NCBI RefSeq assembly: GCF_017310545.1
Contig: NZ_CP066203.1
Coordinates: 806,001-870,000, forward strand
Direction of reading: 5' to 3'
DNA: 64,000 bases
DNA from: Methylacidimicrobium sp. B4
Lineage (GTDB): Bacteria > Verrucomicrobiota > Verrucomicrobiia > Methylacidiphilales > Methylacidiphilaceae
In this document: positions 51,717 to 60,438 of the stretch, piece after piece
Position numbering within the stretch: the stretch's first letter is position 1
Layout of the letters: the number at the start of each line of letters is the position of its first letter
Program-made: the position numbers and the translations under genes
Notes under the pieces: generated by a model
Database searches by the model: none
Seen by the model: the letters and a program-made list of their open reading frames with translations, nothing else
What the model was told of the DNA's origin: nothing

Positions 51717-52007
51717 CTACCGCGTGGCCCCGACCCGTCGCACCATGCGCCGTTCCAGCAACTCTTGGAGCAGAGCCTCGGCATCCGCCGAGCAGCGGTC
51801 CTCCTCCACCTCAAACTCCCCGACCAGCGCCGTTACCAGCGCCTCGAGGGAGATCGGCTCGGCCAGCAGCTCCCAAACCCGGGTCCCCACGCCATCAAGC
51901 TGGTAGTAGATTCCCTCCTCCGTATGGAGGATCACCACCGACTTCTCGACCATGATCGAGACCGCTTCGCTAGCTCTTTCAACGCGATCGCCCTGAGCAA
52001 AGCTCAC
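51717..52007 (-). CDS. PqqD-like RiPP recognition element (lasso B1)
   Basis: A 96-residue protein of the PqqD fold: ERASEAVSIMVEKSVVILHT then GIYYQLDGVGTRVWELLAEP and a helical C-terminus with EALLQELLERRMVRRV. It binds the precursor leader and delivers it to the B2 protease and cyclase. No ATG fits the full fold. GTG 52007, with AAGAGG 7 bases upstream, is the best start; TTG 52037 would add ten residues. It lies between the precursor and cyclase genes. Confidence 0.8.
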   Translation of the reverse strand: MSFAQGDRVERASEAVSIMVEKSVVILHTEEGIYYQLDGVGTRVWELLAEPISLEALVTALVGEFEVEEDRCSADAEALLQELLERRMVRRVGATR

Positions 52008-52058
52008 TCGGGCACCTCTTCGGAACTCTCTTCCCAAGCGACCACAGACCGCCGGGCC

Positions 52059-52244
52059 TTAGCCAAGGACAGTAGCCGTCGAGACGATGCTTCCTGTCAG
52101 AAGCGTATCGGTGAGCAAGACGCCGCTATTCTTTGTGAGCTCTTCGACCGAGCCATGGACAATCAGCTTTGGCGCCTCGTAGGGCTTCCGGCGTTTCTCC
52201 CCTGCCTTTTGATTGCGTTCAGGCATTCCGTTTTCGTTCTTCAT
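52059..52244 (-). CDS. Lasso peptide precursor
   Basis: A 61-residue precursor. The leader contains PYEAPKLIVHGSVEELTK: Tyr22, Pro25, Leu27, Gly31 and Leu36-Thr37 match the YxxPxLxxxGxxxxLT lasso leader signature. With Thr at position -2, the core is Asn39-Gly61 (NSGVLLTDTLLTGSIVSTAT plus VLG), 23 residues. Asp46 is core position 8, right for an 8-residue macrolactam ring. Asn as residue 1 is unusual; cleavage one residue later (Ser1, Asp7) is the alternative. AGGAGG 7 bases before ATG 52244 decides the start over an upstream ATG at 52277. Confidence 0.85.
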   Translation of the reverse strand: MKNENGMPERNQKAGEKRRKPYEAPKLIVHGSVEELTKNSGVLLTDTLLTGSIVSTATVLG

Positions 52245-52267
52245 CTCGTTTCCTCCTGTTTGTCGGT

Positions 52268-53338
52268 TCATCCACATCCTCTAGCGCAGCCAGACAGGCT
52301 CGCGCCGGCTGCTCTCTCTTGCCCTGCCCCCATCCGTGCCGCTTCCGCTCGCACGCCCATGGGCTTGCCAGCCCTTCTCGCCAACAAATGGGCCGCCAGC
52401 ACTAGGCGGATCTGCGGATCGGCAAGCCTCTTCCGGATTTTGGCCACAAACGACGGATCGTTGGTGAGCCGCAGGCAAACTTGACAGATGCCCGCAAATC
52501 GTTGCGACGAGAGCTCGTCGTTTTCCTCAATCAGCTTCCCCATCGCCCGGGGGCCGATGGCGTAGATCGCGTGAAGCACCGGATCGGAAGCTCCCCGAGC
52601 GAGGATCCGATCGAGCGGCTCCTCGAGCGCATTCCCCAGGATGAGGGGAGAGCCAGGCTCGGCCTCGAGCGAGGGACCGCAGCAGGCATAGACCGTGCCA
52701 TCCCAACGGACGACCGGCAGGACGACCGAAGGGCAGAATCCCGCCGGGGGCCCGCTCGACCAGTCGAAGCTTTCCACGGGCAGGCTGGCGGCCCGTCCAA
52801 CCGGCACGACCTCCATCGCCTCGTGCGCTTGGGCAGAAGCAGCAAACTCCGCGTAATATGCCGCGCGCGCCTCCGGAGAGTCGCTGGCCCGGAAGGCGGA
52901 ACGGATGATCGGACGAAGCCCCAGGTTCGCCGCCGTTTGGGCCACTCGGACCGCAGCCTCCCTCCGCAAGAAGACCTCATGGAAGGGATCCCAGCTGATC
53001 ACCAGCTGCCGGAGGCCCGCCTCCGCCAGCTCCGAGAGCACAGGCTCGATCCGCTCCTCGTCTTTGGCCCAACCGCAGCCGGTCACAAGCGAAACAGTCA
53101 AGCCGAGTTTGCTTGCCAGGGCGACCAGGCTCCGGATCTCCTCCGGGTAGAGCAGCGGCTCCCCGCCGGTGAAGCAGAGCTGCGTGCTGACCCGTGCCGC
53201 CTCCCCGATGTAGCGCGCCGCATCCTTGGGATCCATCTTTCCCTCGTCCCCGGGAGAAGAGCGGGTGACGCAGTGGCCACACGCCAGAGGGCAGCGCCGC
53301 GTGTACATGAGGCCCACGGTCTTCCAGGCAAAGCTCAT
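52268..53338 (-). CDS. Radical SAM/SPASM protein in the lasso cluster
   Basis: The protein has 356 residues. The radical SAM cluster motif is CPLACGHC near residue 16, followed by QLCFTGGEPLLYP. C-terminal FCPSVVLPVVRWDGTVYACC and FAGICQVCLRL form a SPASM-like auxiliary cluster region. Such enzymes make thioether, epimer or C-C modifications on RiPPs, or relay a peptide maturation step. Presence in a lasso operon, directly before the precursor gene, suggests tailoring of the peptide. It overlaps the kinase stop (ATGA). ATG 53338 begins MSFAWKTVGLMYTRRC, a natural start. Confidence 0.82.
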   Translation of the reverse strand: MSFAWKTVGLMYTRRCPLACGHCVTRSSPGDEGKMDPKDAARYIGEAARVSTQLCFTGGEPLLYPEEIRSLVALASKLGLTVSLVTGCGWAKDEERIEPVLSELAEAGLRQLVISWDPFHEVFLRREAAVRVAQTAANLGLRPIIRSAFRASDSPEARAAYYAEFAASAQAHEAMEVVPVGRAASLPVESFDWSSGPPAGFCPSVVLPVVRWDGTVYACCGPSLEAEPGSPLILGNALEEPLDRILARGASDPVLHAIYAIGPRAMGKLIEENDELSSQRFAGICQVCLRLTNDPSFVAKIRKRLADPQIRLVLAAHLLARRAGKPMGVRAEAARMGAGQERAAGASLSGCARGCG

Positions 53339-54300
53339 CTTGCTCCTGTTGCTTCGAGCTCGAGCTGGCGGTAGAGCAGCTCCAAGACCGCTTCCAGCTT
53401 CCTCCGGTCCCTGGGAACATCGAGCCCGACCACCGGAAGCTCCCGGGACAGCTTTCCAAGCCCCTCGAGGTCTGGCCGATCGCGCCAGCGAAAGCGCGCG
53501 ATCCGATGCGCACAGAGCTGGAGCAACGCTTCCGGCAATGGTAAGAGGCGGATAGCGGGTGCGGACCAGCCGGGCACTGGCCGTAGCAGGCAGAAAAGCG
53601 CTAGCGGCACGGGTTCCCCAGCCGGGTCTTCCACCCGGCGGCCCAAGGATTCGGGCAGCCGCTCGGGCCGGTGGTAGGGATGGGCGGGCAACCCGTTCCA
53701 CTCCCCATGGGAACAGACGATCGGGAGCTTGTCGTCGCAAACAAAGCGGTGGCCGCGACTCATCGCAAAGCCGGTCAAGGTCGTCTTTCCGGCGCCGCTG
53801 CCACCGAGGAAAGCGACCCCGCGACCCCCGACCTCGATGCAGCCGGCATGGAGGAGGGTAAATGCCCCAGCAGAGGAGAGGAAGAGCGGGAGAACATGCT
53901 CGGTCAGCCAGTAGGGGAGAACGCCACGATGCTCTGGATGCATCCTCCAGCGGATCTGCTGCGACGCCACATCCCAATCAAAGACGCCGCGACCTTCCAC
54001 CGCCATGCGAATCCTCTGGGGATCCCCCTCTTCGGCAAAGCGCGCATAATGAATCCGCCGTCCTTGGCATCGACCCTCCGAACGGTCCAGCGGCTCCTCT
54101 CCCTCCCAGAGCTCTCCCTCCCGAATCGTGAGCGGTCGTCGCCCCCGGCCTTCCCAAAGGCCAGAGGGTAACGGAGGGAGTGGTGCTGGCAGCCGGATCG
54201 GCGCTCCATAGGCAAAGGTCACTGGCTCGGGCCTGTCGGAATGGCGGCATGGATCTTCTACCAGGGAGGAGAAGGCGCTCTCGTGGGTTCCACCGCTCAT
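53335..54300 (-). CDS. HprK-like kinase of the lasso cluster
   Basis: A 321-residue protein with an HPr-kinase/PEPCK-like core: Walker A GGSGAGKTTLTGF near residue 170, preceded by LHAGCIEVGGRGVAFL and followed by GHRFVCDDKLPIV. Homologues in lasso clusters phosphorylate a Ser of the peptide. The core here ends in Gly, not Ser, so an internal Ser/Thr (Ser52 or Ser55) would be the target if the role holds. It is the first gene of the operon, with a promoter 6-41 bases upstream. Confidence 0.8.
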   Translation of the reverse strand: MSGGTHESAFSSLVEDPCRHSDRPEPVTFAYGAPIRLPAPLPPLPSGLWEGRGRRPLTIREGELWEGEEPLDRSEGRCQGRRIHYARFAEEGDPQRIRMAVEGRGVFDWDVASQQIRWRMHPEHRGVLPYWLTEHVLPLFLSSAGAFTLLHAGCIEVGGRGVAFLGGSGAGKTTLTGFAMSRGHRFVCDDKLPIVCSHGEWNGLPAHPYHRPERLPESLGRRVEDPAGEPVPLALFCLLRPVPGWSAPAIRLLPLPEALLQLCAHRIARFRWRDRPDLEGLGKLSRELPVVGLDVPRDRRKLEAVLELLYRQLELEATGAR

Positions 54301-54305
54301 GAACC

Positions 54306-54341
54306 GGCAAGGTTTGTATCCTAAAGGTACCTTTAGCTCAA
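54306..54341 (-). promoter_or_regulatory. Lasso operon promoter with a perfect 16-bp palindrome in the spacer
   Basis: On the minus strand TTGAGC (54341-54336), a 17-base spacer and TACAAA (54318-54313). The predicted start is near 54306, leaving a leader of about 6 bases before ATG 54300. The spacer contains the perfect palindrome CTAAAGGTACCTTTAG (54321-54336), ideally placed for a dimeric repressor. Confidence 0.6.
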
Positions 54342-54409
54342 ATAGAAAGCGATTTGCCCAACTTCCCCCTCTCTTGGATTTTCGCTCCGGGGCGCAAAAA
54401 CAATCACAG

Positions 54410-54551
54410 CACCAAAGCAGAGCTCCGCTCGCTCCCTCTCTTGACTCAGGACGGGCGCCCGATCATGGCGATGGCTCTCCTCTTGGCGAAGGACGCTCTA
54501 CGCTGTCTGCCCGGGGCCAGCGTCTCATTGGTCCGGTTCGAGGGAACCTAG
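54410..54551 (+). pseudogene. Fragment of an AlbA_2/Schlafen-like ATP-binding protein
   Basis: The plus-strand frame reads AELRSLPLLTQDGRPIMAMA then LLLAKDALRCLPGASVSLVR and FEGT. ALLLAKDPxRFLPGAxVxFxRFDGT is a conserved block of AlbA_2-domain putative transcriptional regulators. Flanks are not recognisable, so it is a relic. Low confidence. Confidence 0.35.
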
Positions 54552-54790
54552 GCATCCCCCAGGCAGAAGACCTCCCTCGTCCACCATCTTTCCTGGATCG
54601 ATGCGAACCTCGGCCTGACTGTCGCCGCGGTAGAGCTCGACCCGCAGACGAATATCTCCGCGATGTTCCGGGAAGCAGACCGTTCGAAGAACTCTGGCTC
54701 GACAACCGCCATCCCGATACGCTCCTCGCCGTCATGAATTCCCCGGCCCGAAGCCTTCCAGGGTGGACGCCGTAGAGCCGAAGCTGCTGG

Positions 54791-55100
54791 TCATCGCGCC
54801 TTCCTCTTTTCCGACGGATCGATGATCAGAATCCCGCAGCCATCATAATCGCGCTCATTGCGAGTGGCCACGGGAGCCTCATGGATTCGAGCGATGGCGG
54901 CAATCCGGGAGCAAAATTGACCGATGCGATGCCGCGTAGGCTCTGGCGGCCGTGCAGCTCTGAAAGGCCGGTTGCGATCATGGAAGTCTTTCTCAGGAAT
55001 CTCCTTCATGGTGCGGCAACGCCGACTTTCGGGCAGGATCGTCGCCCCGCAGCGGAATTCGGCCTCCCCGGCCGCATGAAAGAAATGGACGACGTCATCG
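54791..55100 (-). pseudogene. Decayed VapC-type PIN-domain toxin gene
   Basis: The minus-strand frame contains AAGEAEFRCGATILPESRRC (VapC: TEAELRYGVAILPAGRR) and, at the C-terminus, IAAIARIHEAPVATRNERDY plus DGCGILIIDP (VapC: IAAIA...ATRNVRDFEGCGI). The N-terminal first Asp region is missing and the middle is scrambled, with the QADAQIAA-type acidic residue lost (FCSRIAA). No VapB antitoxin is seen. It is therefore inactive. Confidence 0.6.
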
Positions 55101-55286
55101 ATCGGATGGCCGAACGCGTGGCGATAAGGGCGACTGAGGAAGCCAGAGGCAGGGTTCCCCCGGAAACAACGGAGCCGGGGAAGAGAAGATCCTGAGAGGG
55201 AAGAGCTCAAAGGAAGCGGGGTCCGCTCTGGCGCACACGAGCTCGCCCTGGTCTCCTCTGAAGCTAGTCTTAGCAGGAGACGCGCC

Positions 55287-56135
55287 TTACCGATTCGGGC
55301 ATCCTGTTTTTAGAGGCACCGGACTCGATTCAGCCGATCCGGGATTCCTTGGCTCCAGTCGCCAATGCCCACCCGGATCGATCGGGTGGAACTCGTAGTC
55401 CGGCAGAAGCTTTCTTGCCTCCGCGAGCAGTTCTTCGCTGTGAAATTCCACAAGAAAGAGAGGCTTTCGCTCCCGTAGGAGAGGTCCCATTCCGCGGAAC
55501 ACTTCGATTTCCGCCCCTTCCACATCCATCTTCACCACATCCGGAGCACCGATACGCTCCGCGAGCTTCTCCATCGTAGAAACGGCAACCAGGATCGTCT
55601 CGGCTGCCGTCAATTTCTCCTGCCCCATGCGCAAGTGGCTCATGGGACCAGATCTCTCCAACGCCATCGTCCCTTCGCATGAGCTTAAGGCAGTCTCCAC
55701 CACTTGGACATTTTCCAAGAGATTCCTCGCCACCGCAGCCCGAAGGCGCCGGACATTCTCCGGATCGGGCTCAATCGCGATGACCTGCCCTCGGGGCCCA
55801 GCACGCTGACTCCCGAGGAGGGTGTAGAAACCAACATTCGCTCCGATATCCCAATACGACATTCCTGGCTGGATCGCGCGACTGAGGGCCTCCTGGAACT
55901 CCTCCTCCCGCCGGCCCGTAAGAAAACCCTTTTCCGTTTTGAGGTTCAACAGGAGCCACCTCCCCCGGCACGGACCGAAGGCCACTCGCGCCCAGGATGG
56001 ACCCCCCGGCAGCAACGGATCCAGGACCGGCCGAAGGAGCCGGGAGCCGAATCTATCGTATCGAAACCAAGCGGTTACCCAGGGCGGCACATAGCCTAGG
56101 GCCTTTCCGAGAAGATTCGATAGCGGATTCACCAT
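55287..56135 (-). CDS. FkbM-family SAM-dependent methyltransferase
   Basis: A 282-residue protein. The FkbM pattern is clear: GMSYWDIGANVGFYTLLGSQRAG (motif I), IAIEPDPENVRRLRA, then VSTMEKLAERIGAPDVVKMDVEGAE and KPLFLVEFHSEEL. An N-terminal ~80-residue extension is moderately hydrophobic (ALGYVPPWVTAWFRYDRFG). These enzymes O-methylate sugars or secondary metabolites, and the neighbouring polysaccharide genes make a glycan the likely substrate. ATG 56135 is chosen; 56177 is possible. Confidence 0.85.
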   Translation of the reverse strand: MVNPLSNLLGKALGYVPPWVTAWFRYDRFGSRLLRPVLDPLLPGGPSWARVAFGPCRGRWLLLNLKTEKGFLTGRREEEFQEALSRAIQPGMSYWDIGANVGFYTLLGSQRAGPRGQVIAIEPDPENVRRLRAAVARNLLENVQVVETALSSCEGTMALERSGPMSHLRMGQEKLTAAETILVAVSTMEKLAERIGAPDVVKMDVEGAEIEVFRGMGPLLRERKPLFLVEFHSEELLAEARKLLPDYEFHPIDPGGHWRLEPRNPGSAESSPVPLKTGCPNR

Positions 56136-56824
56136 GTTCTCCAATTTGGCATACTTGATTCCATGCGCTTGCCTCAACGCGTCACAATCGCTTTATTGAC
56201 GAAGAAGTAATTCGGTCGAACACTATTCCCTCCGAAGCTGAAGCTGACTGCAAAGGCAAAAGCGGCTTCTTCCGAATCTAAGCTGTGCCCATCACTTCAT
56301 TCGTAGCCGCACAGCACGGCCTGTTGATGCGCAGGCAGAATCCCCTGCGCAGCGGAGCGGAGCAGGGCGTTTCCCCAAGAACGACTGAAATGATCGGTAC
56401 GCTGGACCTTCCTCCCCGTTCATCCGCATAGCCGGAGCATTCGGTGTCTGATTGCCCAGCGACGGATGCGGGGGCCGCCGTCGTGAAAGGCGACATACCC
56501 GCCTAGCGCAAGCGCAGGCTCGGCGAACCGCCTCGCATGCTGCCTCTTCGCTGTTTCAAGTCGGTAGGGACGGAAGATCACCTTCCCTTCCGAACCCAGT
56601 GGCAGCGCCGCAGCAAAAAGCTTGTTTGCGTCCATTCCGCAAGCAGCCACCAGGGAGCCCGGCCTGGCCATCCGCCGTCAAGGATGATCGACGAAGCCGA
56701 AGTGTCCTTGACGGCTTCCTCTCTCCCAAAAATCCATCGAAGACGGAGGGCAAGAACCCCACTTCTTGCCATCCGTTCACGGAAAATCCGCTTTCCTTAC
56801 CCACTCCATTCAGCGGAGCAGGAT
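56136..56824. other. About 690 bases holding only gene remnants
   Basis: No intact gene. A minus-strand frame near 56420-56671 contains FAEPALALGGYVAFHDGGPR, resembling the LRPGGYVAFHD strand of class I methyltransferases, but motif I is absent; it is probably a decayed methyltransferase. The rest gives no recognisable signal. It also contains the 3' flank of the large gene that ends at 56825. Confidence 0.35.
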
Positions 56825-59800
56825 TCATTCTATCCGTTCGAGCCGGAGGATCGCGACCTCCCGGGGCAAGAGAGCTACCGGCAAGCCCTCTTTCCTGAGG
56901 GAATCCGCGCTCACGATGCCGCGGTTGGACCGGGTAATGAGCTCCGAAACCTGGTAACGCCCTTCCGGGAGCAGCGGAAGGCGAATATTCCCTCTTTCGC
57001 TCTTTTCTCCATTGTCGAACCACATGAGCCGCCCCGCGAGGCAATAGTAGATCTCCTTCGACTTGCTCTTGAGGAGGTTCGGCCAGAAATGAACGTTTGT
57101 ACTTTCGAGAAAGAGAGGCACCCCTCCCCAGGAAGCCACGTCGCGAAGGAAGGGATAGGAGGGATCTCCCGTGCCATGTCCTTCGCTCACCAAGGGCGGG
57201 ACGATCGCGGAGGCCCAGATCACCACTACCTTGCCCTTTCCGAATGGCCTCCAGCTTATCGCCGGTTCTCCAGGCTCATCCACAAAGCGCGCCAGAGCCT
57301 GGGCGTCTGGCGGCGATGCATACCCCTGTCCGCAGGTATGCAACTCGAATGGACCAGCGCCTGCGGGAAAGATGGTCCCCGGAACCGCCTTGGCTTTCGC
57401 ATAATAGCGCACTTCTGGATTGACAGGTGGCTGAAAGCCGAGCGCGCGGAGCAGAATCCAGTCCTCTCCCGGTCGATCCGGACTCTTTCGGCCGGCCCCG
57501 GCGCACAAAACAAGAATCCCACCGTTTTTTGCATAGTCCACTAGCTCCTGAATGCGTCTTTCTCGCAACCGTTCCTGCTCCGCCTGAATGACAAAGAGCA
57601 TCTTGCCTTGCCAAGCCTTGGGTAGGGAGCCGACACCGAAGGTCAGAGCGGACTGCGCCAGGGTCATCATATCCCCGGGATCGCAATTATGAAAACTCTC
57701 AGAGAAGAGATACGCGTCATAAGGCATCGAAGCGGTTGCTCTTAGCTCCCCCAGGATCGGAACGAACCGCTCCAGGCGATCGAGGGATGCCGGCGGGTTG
57801 TACCAGCTCCCGGGATGATTCGGATCCTTCGGCCAGAGATAGGTTCTCAGGCCGATGCAATTCGCTCCACCGCCCAAAGCCGCAGTGAACACCGTGTCAT
57901 CGATCCGCGTGGGATAATCGCCCCAGACCATCGAAACCGATTCGCTTCGTTCCTCAAATCCGATCTCGGCCCGCTCCATCATGGCGCCCCCAAGGGTAGC
58001 CGGATCCTGCGCCCCGCCGTTGGCCATCGCGCAACCGTGGTCTCGCATCCACTGCTCCACCTCCCAGGAATAGAATCCTTCGACAAAGATCAGCCGCTTC
58101 GGATCCTCCTTGCGGATGGCTTCGACGATCTTCTGGTGAAAGGAGCCCAAACGCGCGGAATAGAAGTCCGACCAGTCCGCCTTCCAGCTCTCCGAAGAAG
58201 CCGGCGAAGGAGCTTCCACCTCCTCCCAATGGGCGAACTTGGTCCGCCAGCGATGATTCAGCTCGTCCAGCGTCGTCCACCGTCGTTGACATTCCTCCCG
58301 AAACTCAGCCTGAGTTTCCGGTTCGTAGCCGGCCGGCACGCGGCCGTAAGTCTCATCCATGACGAAATAGCCGTGGAGCGCCGGAGAGGCGCGATATCGA
58401 GCAGCCAACCGGGAAAAGAGGGCCACGATTCGCTCCTTGAGCGGCGGAGCCAGGTAATTGAGTCGTCCCCCGTGGAAGAGATAGATCGGAGTGATCCCGA
58501 ACATCTGGTGATTCCTGTCTTCCGCGTAGTCGGAAGGCACCCATTCCGGCAGAGCTTCCGCTTCAAAGGTAATCCAGAGGAAGATGCCGATTCTTTTTTC
58601 CTTAGCGTGATTCAAGATGCGATCGAGCTCACTCCAGTCGTACACTCCGGGATAGGGTTCGAGAACCGACCAGGGGACAACCCATTCGATTGCGCGAAAG
58701 AGAGGCGGCAAGCTCGCCACGGCGTCGGCGAAACTCTTCCAGCGATGGGGCACGTCGGCCGTCCTGTCGAAGATTGGCGTAACGGAGAGCAGCGGTGTCT
58801 TTCGCTCCAGCTCCTCTTGAAACGAGGGGACCTCGGCAGGAATCGGCTCGGACCTCTCGGCCAGGCCTGAAGAGCCATCCAATTTCGCAAAGAGACGGGT
58901 CACTCGATCGAAAGGACGCATCCCCGTCCCTACCTCGGCTTCGATCTCGTAGAGCCCGGGGGACAAGGTCCGAAGGTCGAGCGTATAGACGAACGGATCC
59001 TCCCCCTGCCAAGCGGGTTGCACCTCGATCGATCGAAGCTCCTCTCCCCACGGGTAGCGCCGAACGCGGATCTTGTAAAGGAACTCGCCCGGAGGACGAA
59101 AAAAGGCCACCGGAACGAGAAAGGGTTCCTGCGGGCTGTAGAGATACGAATGATCGCGAGCCGTAGAGCCGATCCTCACGTATTGATTGGGAACCTGCCG
59201 AGACAACGGCCACTGTGCCGCCTTCTCCCCGGGCCTTCCGGGGATGAAGAGGCGATATTCCCTTTCTTCTATCTTGTCGGGCAGAATGCTCTCGATGTTG
59301 GACTCTCGAGCACGGACCAGGACCCAATAGGTTCCCGGGTTCCGAACGGGAATCCTCAACGGCTCGGTCAACTGGACCAGATTCACCCCTTGGCCCTCCT
59401 TTCCTGGCTCCAAATCATAGGTGGCTCCGCCGGCGAGGATCGGCATCGCGGCATACTCGTCTCGAACCTCCCAGCTAACCTGAAGCATGCGTGCCGAATC
59501 GCTGCAATCAGCCAGGGTCAGCGACGGGGTGGGATCCAGTTCTCCGTAGCTTTCCTGATCATTCAGCTGATAGTAAAATGCGGATTCGGAAGGGACGAGC
59601 CGGGCGACCGCAAAATCCCAGAACAGAAGGTTGGTCGGCCGGTCCACGCCTTCATAGTGTCCTTCCAGATAGAGTCCGAGCAGCGTATAGGGTGGATGGG
59701 GCGGGGGATTGCCCGGAATGGACGACGCATATCCGCCCTTTTCCACATCGCCGAGCGCCGGGACCCGAAATCGGACGACTCCCACGGAAGTGAATGAGGT

Positions 59801-60409
59801 CGTATAGCGACTTCCCCGATAGATTCCTTCCTGGCCCGAGCCGATCGACTCGGTATAGAAGCGATATTCCCTCCCCGCGCCGTCCCGGATCAGCAGGTCA
59901 AGCTTGAGCTGGGTTGCGTGGGGATTGTCCTTGATCCCCAAAAAGGTCAGGGTATTGGCCCAGCGAGGGATCTCGAGCGGCTGCTGCAAAAGCAGCCTCT
60001 GCATATTTCCTGGACGGCAGGAGAAAACGAGGTGCAAACGGCCTCGTTCCTGGTTGTAAACGAACCCGTTGGTCGGGCTGGGAGCCTCCCAACTCTCGAC
60101 ATTGACCAAGCGAGGGAGCGGTTCGATCCGGATCCCCGTCCCAGGTGCAGCGGCAAGGCGCCCGCTCAAGAGCAAGAGCAGCCCCGCTCCCCACACGGCA
60201 TACCGCAGGAGCGCGCGCTCATGGAGCCGAGGGCGCAGGCAGCGCACTCTTCGCCCACTGCCCCTTTCCGCGTCGCTATGCATGACGCTTCTCAGGCTTG
60301 CATCTCGGAAGAGCCTGCGGCCCGCCAAAAAGGCGAGCGGCGCGTTTCCCGTCGGTGTTGAGCCCCCTTGATCAGGGGATGCGGCGGAGGATTCTTCTCG
60401 ATCCCTCAT
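56825..60409 (-). CDS. Large GH42-like glycoside hydrolase family protein, membrane-anchored or exported
   Basis: A 1,194-residue protein. One hydrophobic helix at about 70-88 (YAVWGAGLLLLLSGRLAAAPG) precedes beta-sandwich regions. A TIM barrel near 575-800 begins AIEWVVPWSVLEPYPGVYDW; candidate acid/base and nucleophile Glu are in YFVMDETYGRVP near 683 and IFVEGFYSWE near 772. A glutamine-amidotransferase-like domain (LVDYAKNGGILVLCAGAG) as in GH42 beta-galactosidases follows, then a C-terminal sandwich. It probably trims a surface polysaccharide. The start is uncertain; ATG 60283 would leave a shorter signal. It lies 29 bases after the acetyltransferase gene. Confidence 0.7.
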   Translation of the reverse strand: MRDREESSAASPDQGGSTPTGNAPLAFLAGRRLFRDASLRSVMHSDAERGSGRRVRCLRPRLHERALLRYAVWGAGLLLLLSGRLAAAPGTGIRIEPLPRLVNVESWEAPSPTNGFVYNQERGRLHLVFSCRPGNMQRLLLQQPLEIPRWANTLTFLGIKDNPHATQLKLDLLIRDGAGREYRFYTESIGSGQEGIYRGSRYTTSFTSVGVVRFRVPALGDVEKGGYASSIPGNPPPHPPYTLLGLYLEGHYEGVDRPTNLLFWDFAVARLVPSESAFYYQLNDQESYGELDPTPSLTLADCSDSARMLQVSWEVRDEYAAMPILAGGATYDLEPGKEGQGVNLVQLTEPLRIPVRNPGTYWVLVRARESNIESILPDKIEEREYRLFIPGRPGEKAAQWPLSRQVPNQYVRIGSTARDHSYLYSPQEPFLVPVAFFRPPGEFLYKIRVRRYPWGEELRSIEVQPAWQGEDPFVYTLDLRTLSPGLYEIEAEVGTGMRPFDRVTRLFAKLDGSSGLAERSEPIPAEVPSFQEELERKTPLLSVTPIFDRTADVPHRWKSFADAVASLPPLFRAIEWVVPWSVLEPYPGVYDWSELDRILNHAKEKRIGIFLWITFEAEALPEWVPSDYAEDRNHQMFGITPIYLFHGGRLNYLAPPLKERIVALFSRLAARYRASPALHGYFVMDETYGRVPAGYEPETQAEFREECQRRWTTLDELNHRWRTKFAHWEEVEAPSPASSESWKADWSDFYSARLGSFHQKIVEAIRKEDPKRLIFVEGFYSWEVEQWMRDHGCAMANGGAQDPATLGGAMMERAEIGFEERSESVSMVWGDYPTRIDDTVFTAALGGGANCIGLRTYLWPKDPNHPGSWYNPPASLDRLERFVPILGELRATASMPYDAYLFSESFHNCDPGDMMTLAQSALTFGVGSLPKAWQGKMLFVIQAEQERLRERRIQELVDYAKNGGILVLCAGAGRKSPDRPGEDWILLRALGFQPPVNPEVRYYAKAKAVPGTIFPAGAGPFELHTCGQGYASPPDAQALARFVDEPGEPAISWRPFGKGKVVVIWASAIVPPLVSEGHGTGDPSYPFLRDVASWGGVPLFLESTNVHFWPNLLKSKSKEIYYCLAGRLMWFDNGEKSERGNIRLPLLPEGRYQVSELITRSNRGIVSADSLRKEGLPVALLPREVAILRLERIE

Positions 60410-60438
60410 CGCCCAGGCCAGCCCGAACCGATGCCTGT

